A DNA stretch of 64,000 nt from NCBI GenBank assembly GCA_016281925.1, contig JAEEJP010000010.1, forward strand, positions 1 through 64,000, in the 5' to 3' direction. The position numbers and the translations under genes were made by a program. Positions 24,672-33,763 of the stretch are shown piece by piece. The notes below the pieces were generated by a model. It did no database searches, was not told the DNA's origin, and saw nothing but the letters and a program-made list of their open reading frames with translations. The stretch comes from Methanomassiliicoccaceae archaeon. GTDB taxonomy: Archaea; Thermoplasmatota; Thermoplasmata; Methanomassiliicoccales; Methanomethylophilaceae. Positions within the stretch are counted from its first letter, which is position 1, and every line of letters starts with the position of its first letter.

Positions 24672-27068
24672 ATGAGGAAGCTAATTATCACCGAAAAAGC
24701 GAATGCCGCGAGAAGGATCTCCACGATCCTGTCCGACGGACAGTCACACTCCGCCTCCAACGGAGGAGTCACGGTGATATCTTTCGAGGCCGGAGGCGAC
24801 GAATACAAGGTCGTAAGCCTCAGAGGGCACATAATAGAGCTGGATTACTCCAAGGAATACAACGATTGGAGCGGCGTGAAGCCCGAAGACCTCGTCTATG
24901 CGGAGCAGGTCAAGACCGTCCGCGTGAAATCCATCCTCAACGCGATCAAAGCCATAGCCGGAGAGTCGGACGAGATCGTCATCGCCACCGACTACGACAG
25001 GGAAGGAGAGCTCATAGGGATAGAGACCGTCAGAGCGATCGGGCTTTATTCCGATAAAGGCGGGGACTGCACCCTGGACGGCAGGATCGCCGTGAAAAGA
25101 GCCAAATTCAGCGCCCTCACCAAAGGGGAGGTGGAAGCGGCCTTCGCGGATCTCGCGGAGCCCGACGCCAAGCTCGCCGACGCCGCCGAGACCAGGCAGA
25201 TAGTTGATCTGTCCTGGGGAGCCGTTCTCACCAGGCTCATATCGCTCTCTTCCGGCCAGGTCGGGAAGAATTTCATGTCCGTGGGAAGGGTCCAGAGCCC
25301 CACACTCAAGCTTCTGGTCGACAGGCACGAAGAAATCGAGAAATTCGTTCCGATTCCGTTCTGGGACGTCATCGGCAAATTCGGCATGCTGGCTTTCAAA
25401 GGGAGCCACGAGGGCAACCATTTCTGGGAGAAGGAGAAGGCCGATGCTGTCCTGGCGAAGGTCGAAGGCGAGAAAGAGGGGACGGTCGTGGAATACGCCG
25501 TCACCAGGAAAGAGGAGTACAAGCCCGCGCCGTTCGACACCACACAGATGCAGGTTGAGGCCAACAAGATCGGGATACCCCCGACCACAGCCATGAAGCT
25601 GGCCGAGGACCTCTACACCGGGGGATACATCTCATATCCGCGTACGGAGAACACTGAGTACCCCCGCACGCTCAACCTAAGATCCGTCCTGGAGAAGCTC
25701 AAAGAATCGGAATTCGGGCCGGAAGCCGAGGAGATACTCTCGCAGGAGAAGATCATACCCTCCAGAGGCAAGAGGAGGACCACCGACCATCCGCCCATCT
25801 ATCCCACCGCGGGCGCTTCTTCCGACAGGATGAAAGGGGACAAATGGAAGCTCTACGAGCTGATCGTGAGGAGGTTCCTGGCCACCGTCGCGCCCAACGC
25901 CGAGGCGGAAGTCACCGAATGCGCGATAGACGTCGCAGGCGAGAAGTTCCTTGCCGAAGGGTATGCCCTCAAAAAGCAGGGCTGGAAGAAATATTATAAG
26001 AAATATCTGAAAGCGGCCCCGGCGAAGCTCCCTGCTATGGAAGTGGGAGACAAAGTGGAGATCAGATCGATGTCCGCGGCCGAATCGGAGACCCAGCCCC
26101 CATACAGATACAACCAGGGGACCCTGATCCAGGAGATGGACAGGCTCCAGCTCGGGACCAAGAGCACCAGGCACGACATCATCAGCAAGCTGTTCTCCAG
26201 GAACTATGTCCAGGGGAACTACATGATACCCACCTACAGCGGCATAGCGCTCACCAAATCCCTGGAGAAGCACGGCGGAGGGATAACCGAGCCGGACATG
26301 ACCGCGAAGCTGGAAGCGGACATGATGAGCATCACCGAAGGCAAGCGCACCATGAAAGAGGTCGTGAAAGAGTCCCAGGACATGCTCCACAGCGTCGCCG
26401 TGAAGATCTCGGAGGATTCCGAAGCCATCGGCGAGGAGATCAAAGCAGCGCTCCACAACCAGCAGCACGTGGGAATCTGCCCTGAATGCGGGAACGACAT
26501 GGTCATAAAGAGGTCCAGGAACGGGAATTTCATCGGATGCAACGGATATCCAGAGTGCACCCGCGCCTATCCCATTCCGAAGGGGGCGCTGATCCAGATG
26601 ACCGAGACCGCATGCCCTGAGTGCGGGCTGCCGCAGCTCAAAGTCATCAGGAAAGGGAATCCCCCGTCCGTACAATGCATCGATCCCAAATGCAGGAGCA
26701 ACGTGGAGAAGAACGACCTCGGCGCCTGCCCCACGTGCGGCAAGGGCCGCATAAGAGTCATGTTCTCGAAGCAGGGCAAAAGGTTCGCCGGATGCTCCGA
26801 ATGGCCGGCATGCTCTCAGACCTACCCTCTGAGGCCCAGGGGAAGCGTCATGTCCGCGAAGAAACCCTGCGAGCTCTGCGGAGCGCCGATGATCATATTC
26901 GGAAGCGCCGAGGAATGCATCAACACGGACTGCCCCGGAAGGAAGAAAAGCAGCCGCGCAAAGAAGACGGCGGAAGACTCCGAGAAACCCGAGAAAACTC
27001 CCGCGAAAAAGACCGCCGCGAGAAAAACAGCGGCGAAAAAGAAGAAAGAAACGGCAGAGCCGGAATGA
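24672..27068 (+). CDS. topA: DNA topoisomerase I (type IA)
   Basis: This 798-residue enzyme relaxes negative supercoils through a transient 5'-phosphotyrosine link. The Toprim domain starts at LIITEKANAARRISTIL and has the acidic IATDYDREGELIG. The active-site tyrosine is in GGYISYPRTENTEYP (near residue 320). The C-terminal third holds four zinc-finger modules (CPECGNDMVIKRS, CPECGLPQLKVIR, CPTCGKGRIRV, CELCGAPMII) and a final Lys/Ala-rich tail resembling histone-like tails (KKTAARKTAAKKKK). Length is normal for archaeal topoisomerase I. It stands alone, with hairpins behind it. Confidence 0.96.
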   Translation: MRKLIITEKANAARRISTILSDGQSHSASNGGVTVISFEAGGDEYKVVSLRGHIIELDYSKEYNDWSGVKPEDLVYAEQVKTVRVKSILNAIKAIAGESDEIVIATDYDREGELIGIETVRAIGLYSDKGGDCTLDGRIAVKRAKFSALTKGEVEAAFADLAEPDAKLADAAETRQIVDLSWGAVLTRLISLSSGQVGKNFMSVGRVQSPTLKLLVDRHEEIEKFVPIPFWDVIGKFGMLAFKGSHEGNHFWEKEKADAVLAKVEGEKEGTVVEYAVTRKEEYKPAPFDTTQMQVEANKIGIPPTTAMKLAEDLYTGGYISYPRTENTEYPRTLNLRSVLEKLKESEFGPEAEEILSQEKIIPSRGKRRTTDHPPIYPTAGASSDRMKGDKWKLYELIVRRFLATVAPNAEAEVTECAIDVAGEKFLAEGYALKKQGWKKYYKKYLKAAPAKLPAMEVGDKVEIRSMSAAESETQPPYRYNQGTLIQEMDRLQLGTKSTRHDIISKLFSRNYVQGNYMIPTYSGIALTKSLEKHGGGITEPDMTAKLEADMMSITEGKRTMKEVVKESQDMLHSVAVKISEDSEAIGEEIKAALHNQQHVGICPECGNDMVIKRSRNGNFIGCNGYPECTRAYPIPKGALIQMTETACPECGLPQLKVIRKGNPPSVQCIDPKCRSNVEKNDLGACPTCGKGRIRVMFSKQGKRFAGCSEWPACSQTYPLRPRGSVMSAKKPCELCGAPMIIFGSAEECINTDCPGRKKSSRAKKTAEDSEKPEKTPAKKTAARKTAAKKKKETAEPE

Positions 27069-27152
27069 TTGCCGTCTGGCTCCGAAAATACACAGCCGCA
27101 TCAGCTGGCATCAAGCCTGCCGGAGAACAACGGAATCCCGGTCTGACATGGA

Positions 27153-27204
27153 GGCCGGCCGAATTGACGACCGGCCCCTGCCCGGACGCGGAGGCGACGT
27201 CCGG
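27153..27204. terminator. two hairpins between convergent topA and metY
   Basis: GGCCGG / CCGGCC (27153-27176, 12-nt loop) and CCGGACG / CGTCCGG (27182-27204, 9-nt loop) are perfect inverted repeats in the 145-bp convergent gap. They could stop transcription from both sides. No long U-tract is present, so termination strength is uncertain. Confidence 0.5.
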
Positions 27205-27213
27205 ACTTTACGC

Positions 27214-28527
27214 TCAGATGAGCGCGAACGCCTGCTCGAGGTCGTCTATTATGTCTTTTATATGCTCCGTCCCGATGGAGAGCCTTATGGTGGAGGGATG
27301 GATTCCCTGCTCCTCGAGCTCTTCGGCGGTCAGCTGGGAATGGGTGGTGGACGCGGGATGTATCACCAGCGATTTCACGTCTGCCACGTTGGCCAGCAGC
27401 GAGAAGAGCTTGAGGCCGTCGATGAACCTCTTGGCTTCTTCCTCTCCTCCTTTGATCTCGAACGTGAAGATCGATCCTGCCCCGTCAGGGAAATAGCGCT
27501 CGTACACATCATGCGTAGGCTGGTCCGGAAGGGAAGGATGGTTGATCTTGGAGACCTTCGGGTTCTTTCTGAGGTATTCGATGACCTTCAGGGTGTTCTC
27601 CACATGCCTGTCGACGCGGAGAGACAGAGTCTCCAGGCCCTGCAGCAGCACGAATGCCGTCACCGGTGAGATCGAAGCCCCAGTGTCACGGAGCAGGATG
27701 GCCCTGATCCTCGTGACGAAGGCGGCCGGCCCCAGCGCTTTGTAGAAGCTTATCCCGTGGTAGCTGGGATCCGGCTCCGATAGGCCGGGGAACTTTCCGT
27801 TCCCGTAATCGAATTTCCCGCCTTCGACGATGACCCCTCCGAGAACAGTCCCGTGGCCTCCGATGAACTTGGTCGCGGATTCGACCACGACGTCGGCGCC
27901 GTGTTCCAGAGGTCTAAACAGATAGGGAGATGCGAACGTGTTGTCAATGACCAGGGGGATTCCGTGCCTGTGGGCGATGTCGGCCAGCTTCTCGACATCA
28001 ATGACGTTGGAGTTGGGGTTCCCCAGCGTCTCGGCGAATATCGCCTTGGTCTTTCCGTCGATCGCCTTCTCGATTCCGGAGTAGTCGTCCGGCTTCTGGA
28101 ACCTGGTAGATATCCCGTAGGTGGGAAGGGTGTGGGCCAGAAGGTTGTACGAGCCTCCGTAGATCGTGTCCACGGAGACGATGTTGTCGCCGGCCGCCGC
28201 GAGATTGAGGATCGTATACGTGATCGCGGCCGATCCCGAGGCTAGGGCCAGCGCAGCTGTCCCTCCCTCCAAGGCGGCGATACGTTTCTCGAACACTTCC
28301 TGGGTGCTGTTCGTGAGACGGCCGTATATGTTCCCGGCGTCCCTCAGGCCGAACCTGTCGGCGGCATGCTGTGAATTGTGGAACACGTAAGACGTCGTCA
28401 GATAGATCGGGACGGCCCTGGAATCCGTGACGGCGTCCGCGGTCTCCTGCCCGACATGCAGCTGGAGGGTCTCGAATCTCTGCTTCTTGCTGTTGTTTGG
28501 ACCGTTAGGTATGATTTCCGAAGTCAT
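27214..28527 (-). CDS. metY: O-acetylhomoserine sulfhydrylase-like PLP enzyme
   Basis: The 437-residue protein is a Cys/Met-metabolism PLP enzyme making homocysteine from O-acetylhomoserine and sulfide. The opening FETLQLHVGQETADAVTDSR and the ESATKFIGGHGTVLGGVIVE block with the PLP lysine are typical of MetY rather than MetB. SLLANVADVKSLVIHPASTT is the C-terminal substrate-binding part. The ATG at 28527 follows GGAAGTGA; the longer frame to 28566 is less likely. It diverges from metB-cysK-rrf2; the common intergenic region carries the repeated sulfur motif. Confidence 0.93.
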   Translation of the reverse strand: MTSEIIPNGPNNSKKQRFETLQLHVGQETADAVTDSRAVPIYLTTSYVFHNSQHAADRFGLRDAGNIYGRLTNSTQEVFEKRIAALEGGTAALALASGSAAITYTILNLAAAGDNIVSVDTIYGGSYNLLAHTLPTYGISTRFQKPDDYSGIEKAIDGKTKAIFAETLGNPNSNVIDVEKLADIAHRHGIPLVIDNTFASPYLFRPLEHGADVVVESATKFIGGHGTVLGGVIVEGGKFDYGNGKFPGLSEPDPSYHGISFYKALGPAAFVTRIRAILLRDTGASISPVTAFVLLQGLETLSLRVDRHVENTLKVIEYLRKNPKVSKINHPSLPDQPTHDVYERYFPDGAGSIFTFEIKGGEEEAKRFIDGLKLFSLLANVADVKSLVIHPASTTHSQLTAEELEEQGIHPSTIRLSIGTEHIKDIIDDLEQAFALI

Positions 28528-28630
28528 TTTTTTCACTTCCTTTTTCGAGCCATCCGCCCTTGGCATTCATTTCTGAATATTTTTCCAAGCGAACTGATAG
28601 CTTCTGAATATCGATAGCACACATCTAGTA

Positions 28631-28664
28631 TTTATTATATTTCCTATATGAAAATAGTAAAATA
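28631..28664 (+). promoter_or_regulatory. TATA box and shared operator-like motif before metB
   Basis: TTTATTATAT (28631-28640) is a TATA-like box. It runs into the sequence from 28638 to 28664, centred on TTTCCTATATGAAA, an interrupted palindrome. The same 27-mer occurs with 25 matches at 32839-32865 before thiI. In both places it sits just downstream of a TATA box, over the likely transcription start, as a repressor site would. The Rrf2 regulator in this operon is the natural candidate. Confidence 0.6.
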
Positions 28665-28685
28665 CTAAGATGCCATCCTTCACTC

Positions 28686-29942
28686 ATGAAAAACGCATCG
28701 ACCGGGAGAGAATACGCTCCCGAAACGGCATTCATCCACGCAGGGAACCAGACAGACGGCAGGACCGGGGCGGTGAACATCCCCATTTACCAGACTTCTA
28801 CCTATAGGCAGGACGGCCTGGGGAAAAACAGAGGATACGAATACAGCCGCACGGGAAACCCCACCCGGGAAGCGCTCGAGAGCCTGATCGCCGATCTCGA
28901 AGGAGGGAAACATGGATTCGCGTTCGCCTCGGGGATGGCCTCCATCGGAACAGTATTATCTTTATTCAAGAAAGGGGACCGCATCCTGGTCTCCAGGAAC
29001 GTATACGGCGGGACGTTCCGCATCCTCGATAAGGTATTCCGCAATTTCGGAATGGAATACAGCATCCTGGACAGCGACGACCCGGACGACTTCGAGAAGA
29101 GCATCGGAGACGGCGCGGCCGCTGTGCTGATCGAGAGCCCGGCCAATCCGCTCATGTCCGTCGTGGACATACGCGCGTTCTCCGACAGAGCACACAAACA
29201 CGGCGTACTGGTGATTGTAGACAACACATTCATGACCCCGTACCTCCAACGCCCTCTCGAACTGGGCGCGGACATCATCGTCCACAGCGCCACTAAATAT
29301 CTCGGCGGGCACAGCGACCTCGTTGCCGGTCTGGCCGTGGTCAACGACGACGGAATCGCAGAGAGGCTGGCCTTCCTCCAGAACGCCATAGGCGGAATCC
29401 TTCAGCCGTTCGACTCGTTCCTGCTCATCCGCGGGATAAAGACCCTGGCCGTGAGGATGGACCGGCACGTCTCGAACGCCGAGGCCATAGCCAAACATCT
29501 CAGGCAGAGCCCCGACGTCGCCGTCGTGCACTACCCCGGGCTGGAATTCGACCCGGGCTATGACATCAACATCAGGCAGGCCAAGAACGGAGGCGCCATG
29601 CTGTCGTTCGAACTGACGGAAGGCCATGACATAGGCAGGTTCTTCGAATCGCTGGAGCTCATAGCCCTGGCCGAGAGCCTCGGAGGAGTGGAGTCACTGA
29701 TCTGCCATCCTTCGAGCATGACGCATGCCTCGATCCCCGAACAGATCAGGAAATCGGTGGGGATAACCGACGGGCTGATCCGCCTGTCCCCCGGGATAGA
29801 GGCCGCAGAAGACATCATAGACGATCTGGACCAGGCTATCAGGAGGTCGAGATTCCGATGGCGCTGTACAGTTCGTACAGGGAGCTCATCGGCAACACCC
29901 CCCTCGTCGAGCTCAGGAACATGGGCGTGCCCGAAGGGGTGA
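28686..29942 (+). CDS. metB: cystathionine gamma-synthase / lyase family PLP enzyme
   Basis: The enzyme makes or cleaves cystathionine. It has GYEYSRTGNPTREALESLIA, VIVDNTFMTPYLQRPLELGA, and HSATKYLGGHSDLVAGL with the PLP lysine. Family-typical sequence ends near IDDLDQAIRRS (about 29850), with no stop there. The frame continues about 30 codons over the start of cysK to a TGA at 29940-29942; that Arg/Ser/Thr-rich tail is cysK DNA in another frame. Together with cysK it would interconvert Cys and homocysteine (transsulfuration or its reverse). First gene of the metB-cysK-rrf2 operon, behind the shared sulfur motif. Confidence 0.92.
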   Translation: MKNASTGREYAPETAFIHAGNQTDGRTGAVNIPIYQTSTYRQDGLGKNRGYEYSRTGNPTREALESLIADLEGGKHGFAFASGMASIGTVLSLFKKGDRILVSRNVYGGTFRILDKVFRNFGMEYSILDSDDPDDFEKSIGDGAAAVLIESPANPLMSVVDIRAFSDRAHKHGVLVIVDNTFMTPYLQRPLELGADIIVHSATKYLGGHSDLVAGLAVVNDDGIAERLAFLQNAIGGILQPFDSFLLIRGIKTLAVRMDRHVSNAEAIAKHLRQSPDVAVVHYPGLEFDPGYDINIRQAKNGGAMLSFELTEGHDIGRFFESLELIALAESLGGVESLICHPSSMTHASIPEQIRKSVGITDGLIRLSPGIEAAEDIIDDLDQAIRRSRFRWRCTVRTGSSSATPPSSSSGTWACPKG

Positions 29943-30871
29943 GGATATTCGCCAAACTGGAGCTCTGCAACCCTGCCGGCAGCGTCAAAGACCGCATCGG
30001 GGAGTACATGATCGCCGACGCCGAGAGGAAGGGATTGCTGAGGGAGGGATCCGCCATCATAGAAGCTACGGCTGGAAACACGGGCATAGGGATAGCTCTG
30101 GCCGCCCTCGGAAGAGGATACAGAGTCATATTCACGGTCCCGACCAAGTTCTCGGAAGAGAAGCAGACGGTCATGAGGGCTCTGGGAGCAGAAATCGTCA
30201 ATACTCCCCGCGAAAAAGGCATGCTGGGCGCCGTAGCCGAGGCCGAAAGGCTGAAAACGGAGATTCCGGGAAGCATTTCCCTCGGCCAGTTCGAGAACAT
30301 GAGCAATCCCCGCTGCCATTTCGAGACCACCGGCCCCGAAATCTACAGGGACTTGGAAGGGAAGATAGACTATGCGGTCCTCGGCGCAGGGAGCGGCGGG
30401 ACATTCACCGGCGTAGTCGGATATCTGAAGAGCAGGGATCCGTCGATAAAGGGGGTGCTGGCGGATCCTGTGGGGTCAGTCATGGGAGGCGGCGAGAAGT
30501 CAGAATACGAGATCGAAGGCATCGGCAACGATTTCATAGCCGGGACGATGGACATGTCCCTCGTGGACAAGGTCATCAAAGTGAAGGACGCGGACGCTTT
30601 CGCCATGTGCCGCAGGCTGGCCCGCAGCGAGGGCATCATAGCCGGCCAGTCATCGGGAGCCGCTCTCAAGGCATCGATGGACCTGGCCGAAGAGATCGGA
30701 CACGGCAGCATAGTGACGGTCTTCCCCGACAGAGGGGACAGATACTTCAGCAAAGGCCTGTTCGGACGAGGCGGAACCTTCATGGCAAACGTCTTAACAG
30801 ATGTTCGCCATCCTGCTAGGGACGAATATCGCGCGGACCTGAGAGCAAAGGCGATGCGAGGTGAAACATGA
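29858..30871 (+). CDS. cysK: cysteine synthase / cystathionine beta-synthase-type PLP enzyme
   Basis: The 337-residue protein condenses sulfide or homocysteine with an activated serine. IGNTPLVELRNMG is the opening, Lys44 in NPAGSVKDRIGEYM binds PLP, and EATAGNTGIGIALAALGRGY and GAGSGGTFTGVVGYLK bind the phosphate. The ATG at 29858 follows a good AGGAGG site inside the metB 3' end. The C-terminus has EGIIAGQSSGAALKA and FPDRGDRYFSKG, with no CBS regulatory domains. Stop overlaps the rrf2 start (ATGA). Confidence 0.94.
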   Translation: MALYSSYRELIGNTPLVELRNMGVPEGVRIFAKLELCNPAGSVKDRIGEYMIADAERKGLLREGSAIIEATAGNTGIGIALAALGRGYRVIFTVPTKFSEEKQTVMRALGAEIVNTPREKGMLGAVAEAERLKTEIPGSISLGQFENMSNPRCHFETTGPEIYRDLEGKIDYAVLGAGSGGTFTGVVGYLKSRDPSIKGVLADPVGSVMGGGEKSEYEIEGIGNDFIAGTMDMSLVDKVIKVKDADAFAMCRRLARSEGIIAGQSSGAALKASMDLAEEIGHGSIVTVFPDRGDRYFSKGLFGRGGTFMANVLTDVRHPARDEYRADLRAKAMRGET

Positions 30872-31323
30872 ATTTCTCGAACAAGACAAGATACGCCCTG
30901 CGCATGATGGTCGACATCGCCGCCAACCAGGAACGCGGAAAGGTGAAGATCAAAGACATCTCGGCACGCCAGGACATCTCCCAGAAGTACCTCGAACAGA
31001 TAATCACCATACTCACGAAGAACGACCTCGTCAAAGGAGAGAGAGGGCCTCAGGGAGGCTACACCCTCACGCGTCCGGCCTCCGAGATATCCGTGGCCGA
31101 AATCGTGAATGTCATCGAGGGCATTTCAGCGGTGCCTTGCATAAAGGAAAACGGCGTCGTCTGCGAAAGGAAGGACGTCTGCACCACGATAGGGATGTGG
31201 CAGCGCATAAACGAAGCCGTGAACAAAATCATGTCCGAGACCACCATCCAGGACCTCCTGGACGAGGCCAACGCCAAGGGCATCATCTTCATCGGCGACC
31301 CGATGCCGGAGTATATTATCTGA
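30868..31323 (+). CDS. Rrf2-family transcriptional regulator (IscR/CymR-like)
   Basis: The 151-residue protein has the Rrf2 winged helix (TRYALRMMVDIAANQ, QDISQKYLEQIITILTKNDL, ERGPQGGYTL). Cys91, Cys99 and Cys105 (VPCIKENGVVCERKDVC) match the spacing of the IscR-type cluster-binding cysteines, so it may carry an iron-sulfur cluster; CymR-type members lack them and sense cysteine synthase. As last gene of metB-cysK-rrf2 it probably controls sulfur metabolism through the motif at 28638-28664 and 32839-32865. It ends convergently with thiI, overlapping by 8 nt. Confidence 0.92.
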   Translation: MNFSNKTRYALRMMVDIAANQERGKVKIKDISARQDISQKYLEQIITILTKNDLVKGERGPQGGYTLTRPASEISVAEIVNVIEGISAVPCIKENGVVCERKDVCTTIGMWQRINEAVNKIMSETTIQDLLDEANAKGIIFIGDPMPEYII

Positions 31324-32812
31324 CTCCGGCCGCGGATCGGCCTCGATGCACTCTCTCGATCGTTCCGAAGCACTCTTCTACGGCTCTGTCCAGATCTATG
31401 GCCTGATGCATCGACAGCACTTTATCCACTTTCGCCTCGGTGACAGGCCCTTTGGGCACCGCAGCGCAGCCCGACGTCCTGATTATGGAGATGTCGTACG
31501 TCCCGATGCGCTTGGCTATGTCGATGACCTCCAGCTTGTCAAGGCCGATAAGCGGGCGGAAGACCGGAAAATCCAGCCCGTACTGCTCCGCCCTTATGTT
31601 GAGAAGGGTCTGCGACGCGACCTGGCCGAGGGAATCCCCCATGACTATCCCCTCGGCGCCTATGCTCTGTGCCAGTTTCTTGGCCACCCTGTGCATCGTG
31701 CGCTTGCATAGCACGCACTGGTAATGGCTGTCGCAGCCTTCCTGGATTATCTTCTGGTTCCGGCCATGGTCGGCGACATATACCGGAAATTCACGCCTTG
31801 TATAGCTCTCGAGACGTTCCGCTATTCTGATGACCTTCTCCAGATCCTTGGGATCGCCGTATTCGCCGTTGCTCATATGCAGAAGGACCACGTCTGCCCC
31901 CGCCCTTGACATGAGATAGGAAGCGACCGGGGAATCGATCCCGCCTGAAATCAATGACACTGCTTTCATGATGACACCTCGCTCCGCGGCTATCTGCCTG
32001 ATCATGCTGTCGACAGCCGAATCTGTGAGCCCGATGGAGGGATAGAACACCGGCATCCCGAGCATGCTCCCGTCCGACGGCGAGACGTTCCTCAGCCTGG
32101 CGCCGACCACATATCCGAGGAAGCTGTCATCGAATCTGTCGGAGACCTCCAGATCGGGATCGTACTTGCGGAGGAGATCTATGTTGTAGTTCCCGCCGAC
32201 TGTCACCTTGCATCCGCGCTTCATCATCAGCCAGGCCGATATCAGGCCGCGGTCGTCGTCCACCTTGGCGAAGACCTTCCCCTGCGTGCCTATCGGAAAC
32301 CCGGCATGGCACCTGATGTACGACGTGAAGATGTACGCCTTCCTCTGCCTTGCCTCTATGAATATGGTCTTTGAAGGATGATCTAGATCGACTTTCACGT
32401 CTTTGGCCGAATTCGCTTTCAGCACCGCCTCCCCGGCCTTTCTTTTGAGGTCAAGGCTGGTGAACGGCTGGGTCTTGCCCGACCTTCTGGCATCGATAGC
32501 GAAGGTATCCCTGAAGAAAAGCACATCTTTGGAGATGGAAGACACCGTGGATATGATCGACTCCATATCCGGAGGGCAGGTAACGGCGACAGACATCGAT
32601 GCGATGCCGAATACCTTCCTCAGCGAGCCGACCGCCGATTCCGCATCGTCTGTCTCCACGAATAGCCTGTCATGGGAACGGATGACACGCCCGCCGACGT
32701 TGTCGCTGGCCAGCATCGCCTTCATGTTCCTCTCCAAGGCCATCTCGAAACGTTTTCTCACGGGAGTGCTCTTCAGCGCTATCTCGCTGTACCTGACGAG
32801 TATGGTCTCCAT
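31316..32812 (-). CDS. thiI: tRNA 4-thiouridine synthetase ThiI
   Basis: ThiI adenylates U8 of tRNA and inserts sulfur; in some organisms it also serves thiamine synthesis. METILVRYSEIALKS (ATG 32812, chosen over a TTG at 32827) opens the NFLD/THUMP region, the THUMP domain covers about residues 60-170, and the PP-loop is VSLISGGIDSPVASYLMSR. A CVLCKR motif around residues 365-368 matches the CxxC that methanogen ThiI proteins use in place of a rhodanese domain. With 498 residues it is long for a version without rhodanese. Stop TAA. The sulfur motif lies 27 nt upstream of the start. Confidence 0.94.
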   Translation of the reverse strand: METILVRYSEIALKSTPVRKRFEMALERNMKAMLASDNVGGRVIRSHDRLFVETDDAESAVGSLRKVFGIASMSVAVTCPPDMESIISTVSSISKDVLFFRDTFAIDARRSGKTQPFTSLDLKRKAGEAVLKANSAKDVKVDLDHPSKTIFIEARQRKAYIFTSYIRCHAGFPIGTQGKVFAKVDDDRGLISAWLMMKRGCKVTVGGNYNIDLLRKYDPDLEVSDRFDDSFLGYVVGARLRNVSPSDGSMLGMPVFYPSIGLTDSAVDSMIRQIAAERGVIMKAVSLISGGIDSPVASYLMSRAGADVVLLHMSNGEYGDPKDLEKVIRIAERLESYTRREFPVYVADHGRNQKIIQEGCDSHYQCVLCKRTMHRVAKKLAQSIGAEGIVMGDSLGQVASQTLLNIRAEQYGLDFPVFRPLIGLDKLEVIDIAKRIGTYDISIIRTSGCAAVPKGPVTEAKVDKVLSMHQAIDLDRAVEECFGTIERVHRGRSAAGVR

Positions 32813-32838
32813 GGCTTTTCCTTCCAAAAACTTTGTAT

Positions 32839-32865
32839 TATTTCCTATATGAAATTAGTATAATA
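32839..32865 (-). promoter_or_regulatory. second copy of the sulfur operator-like motif, before thiI
   Basis: This 27-bp stretch matches 28638-28664 at 25 positions and contains TTTCCTATATGAAA. Read on the thiI strand it follows a TATA-like ATTATTATACT and precedes the start codon by 27 nt. See the metB entry for interpretation. Confidence 0.6.
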
Positions 32866-33101
32866 ATTTTGTCAAAACAATGCGCGAACATGAGACCGCA
32901 GGAAAGCAAAAATACGTCCGATTCAAGAAGAATGACGGCCGCCGGAATAGTTCTGGTGCATGAACCGTCCACAAGACCGGGCCGATATGCCTGCAGGATG
33001 GATCGAAAAGGAATACCGACAAATGCTGAAGGATTGGACTCGAGGCCAGAGCCCAATGAAACTGTATTTTGCGGAACTGATTTTTGATTCTGGGTCCTTG
33101 A
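32866..33101. other. intergenic region, no supported gene
   Basis: This 236-bp stretch lies upstream of thiI. A plus-strand frame crosses it and the next gene, but its Arg-rich sequence and lack of a ribosome site make it unconvincing. Nothing else was recognised here. Confidence 0.5.
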
Positions 33102-33362
33102 TCAGAATCCGAATTCGAGAAGGCCTTGGACCTCGCCCTCTTTCTGGCCGGAAAAGATTGAGTTCAGCTCGTCTATCTCGCGCCCGATGCGCTGGTTGCG
33201 GCATGAGCTGCATTCCAGTTCTTTTCCCAGGCTCAATTTGAATTCCATCTCATCCCTGTCCAGAACTGTGATGCGGCCGCAGTTGCAATAGATGCTTTTT
33301 CCGCTGTCCATGGATTCCAGCATCTGAATGCACCCATTTGGTTGGCTTTCCCAGTAGCTCAT
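33102..33362 (-). CDS. small zinc-ribbon-like protein, 86 residues
   Basis: The protein has two metal-ligand pairs, CNCG (about residues 26-29) and CSSC (about residues 51-54), separated by a charged beta-type segment (RITVLDRDEMEFKLSLGKEL). This is the layout of a small zinc ribbon. A C-terminal helix follows (GREIDELNSIFSGQK). Family unknown. It has no close operon partner. I prefer it to the plus-strand frame at the same place because of its Cys pairs and balanced composition. Confidence 0.5.
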   Translation of the reverse strand: MSYWESQPNGCIQMLESMDSGKSIYCNCGRITVLDRDEMEFKLSLGKELECSSCRNQRIGREIDELNSIFSGQKEGEVQGLLEFGF

Positions 33363-33763
33363 CCTATCCCCTTGCCTTTGGGTCCCGGACAGTTTTCCCC
33401 GTCCATCCGAAGCCCAATATCATGCCGTATTTTCCCCTTCTTACGGCAGGATTTCGCGCAGAATTACCCTATGCTTACGCCTGATATAAGCCTTGTCTAA
33501 ATCAGGGCAGATGTCCCTGATCGTGTCTCTGATCGGCAGAAAACCGGGCCTTAAAGTGTTTGGAAGCATAAGCGACATTTTATATCTTCACTATAAAACC
33601 AAGACTTTGTTTTGCTTTTGAGAATGCCCTGACGTCTTTCCCGGACCGAAATGAATGCCACAGGACATGATTTGCCGTGGCAGCCAGATATTTCGTGACC
33701 TCGCAGCCGGATCTTCTCCATGCGGCACGACAAGAATAAAGTGGAGGGCAAATACCCCCCGTT
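33363..33763. other. intergenic region, no supported gene
   Basis: About 400 bp between the small zinc-ribbon gene and the ABC ATPase stop. Short frames exist on both strands, but none has family features or a convincing start. The right end has a GGGC-AAATA-CCCC-type short inverted repeat near 33747-33760 that could help terminate the leftward ABC operon. Confidence 0.5.

Noticed and set aside
25677-27101. Minus-strand open frame of 474 codons
   Set aside because: It is antisense to topA and has no recognisable domain; topA is unambiguous.
32960-33241. Plus-strand frame of 93 codons
   Set aside because: Arg/Ser-rich, no ribosome site, and it overlaps the more convincing Cys-pair protein on the other strand.
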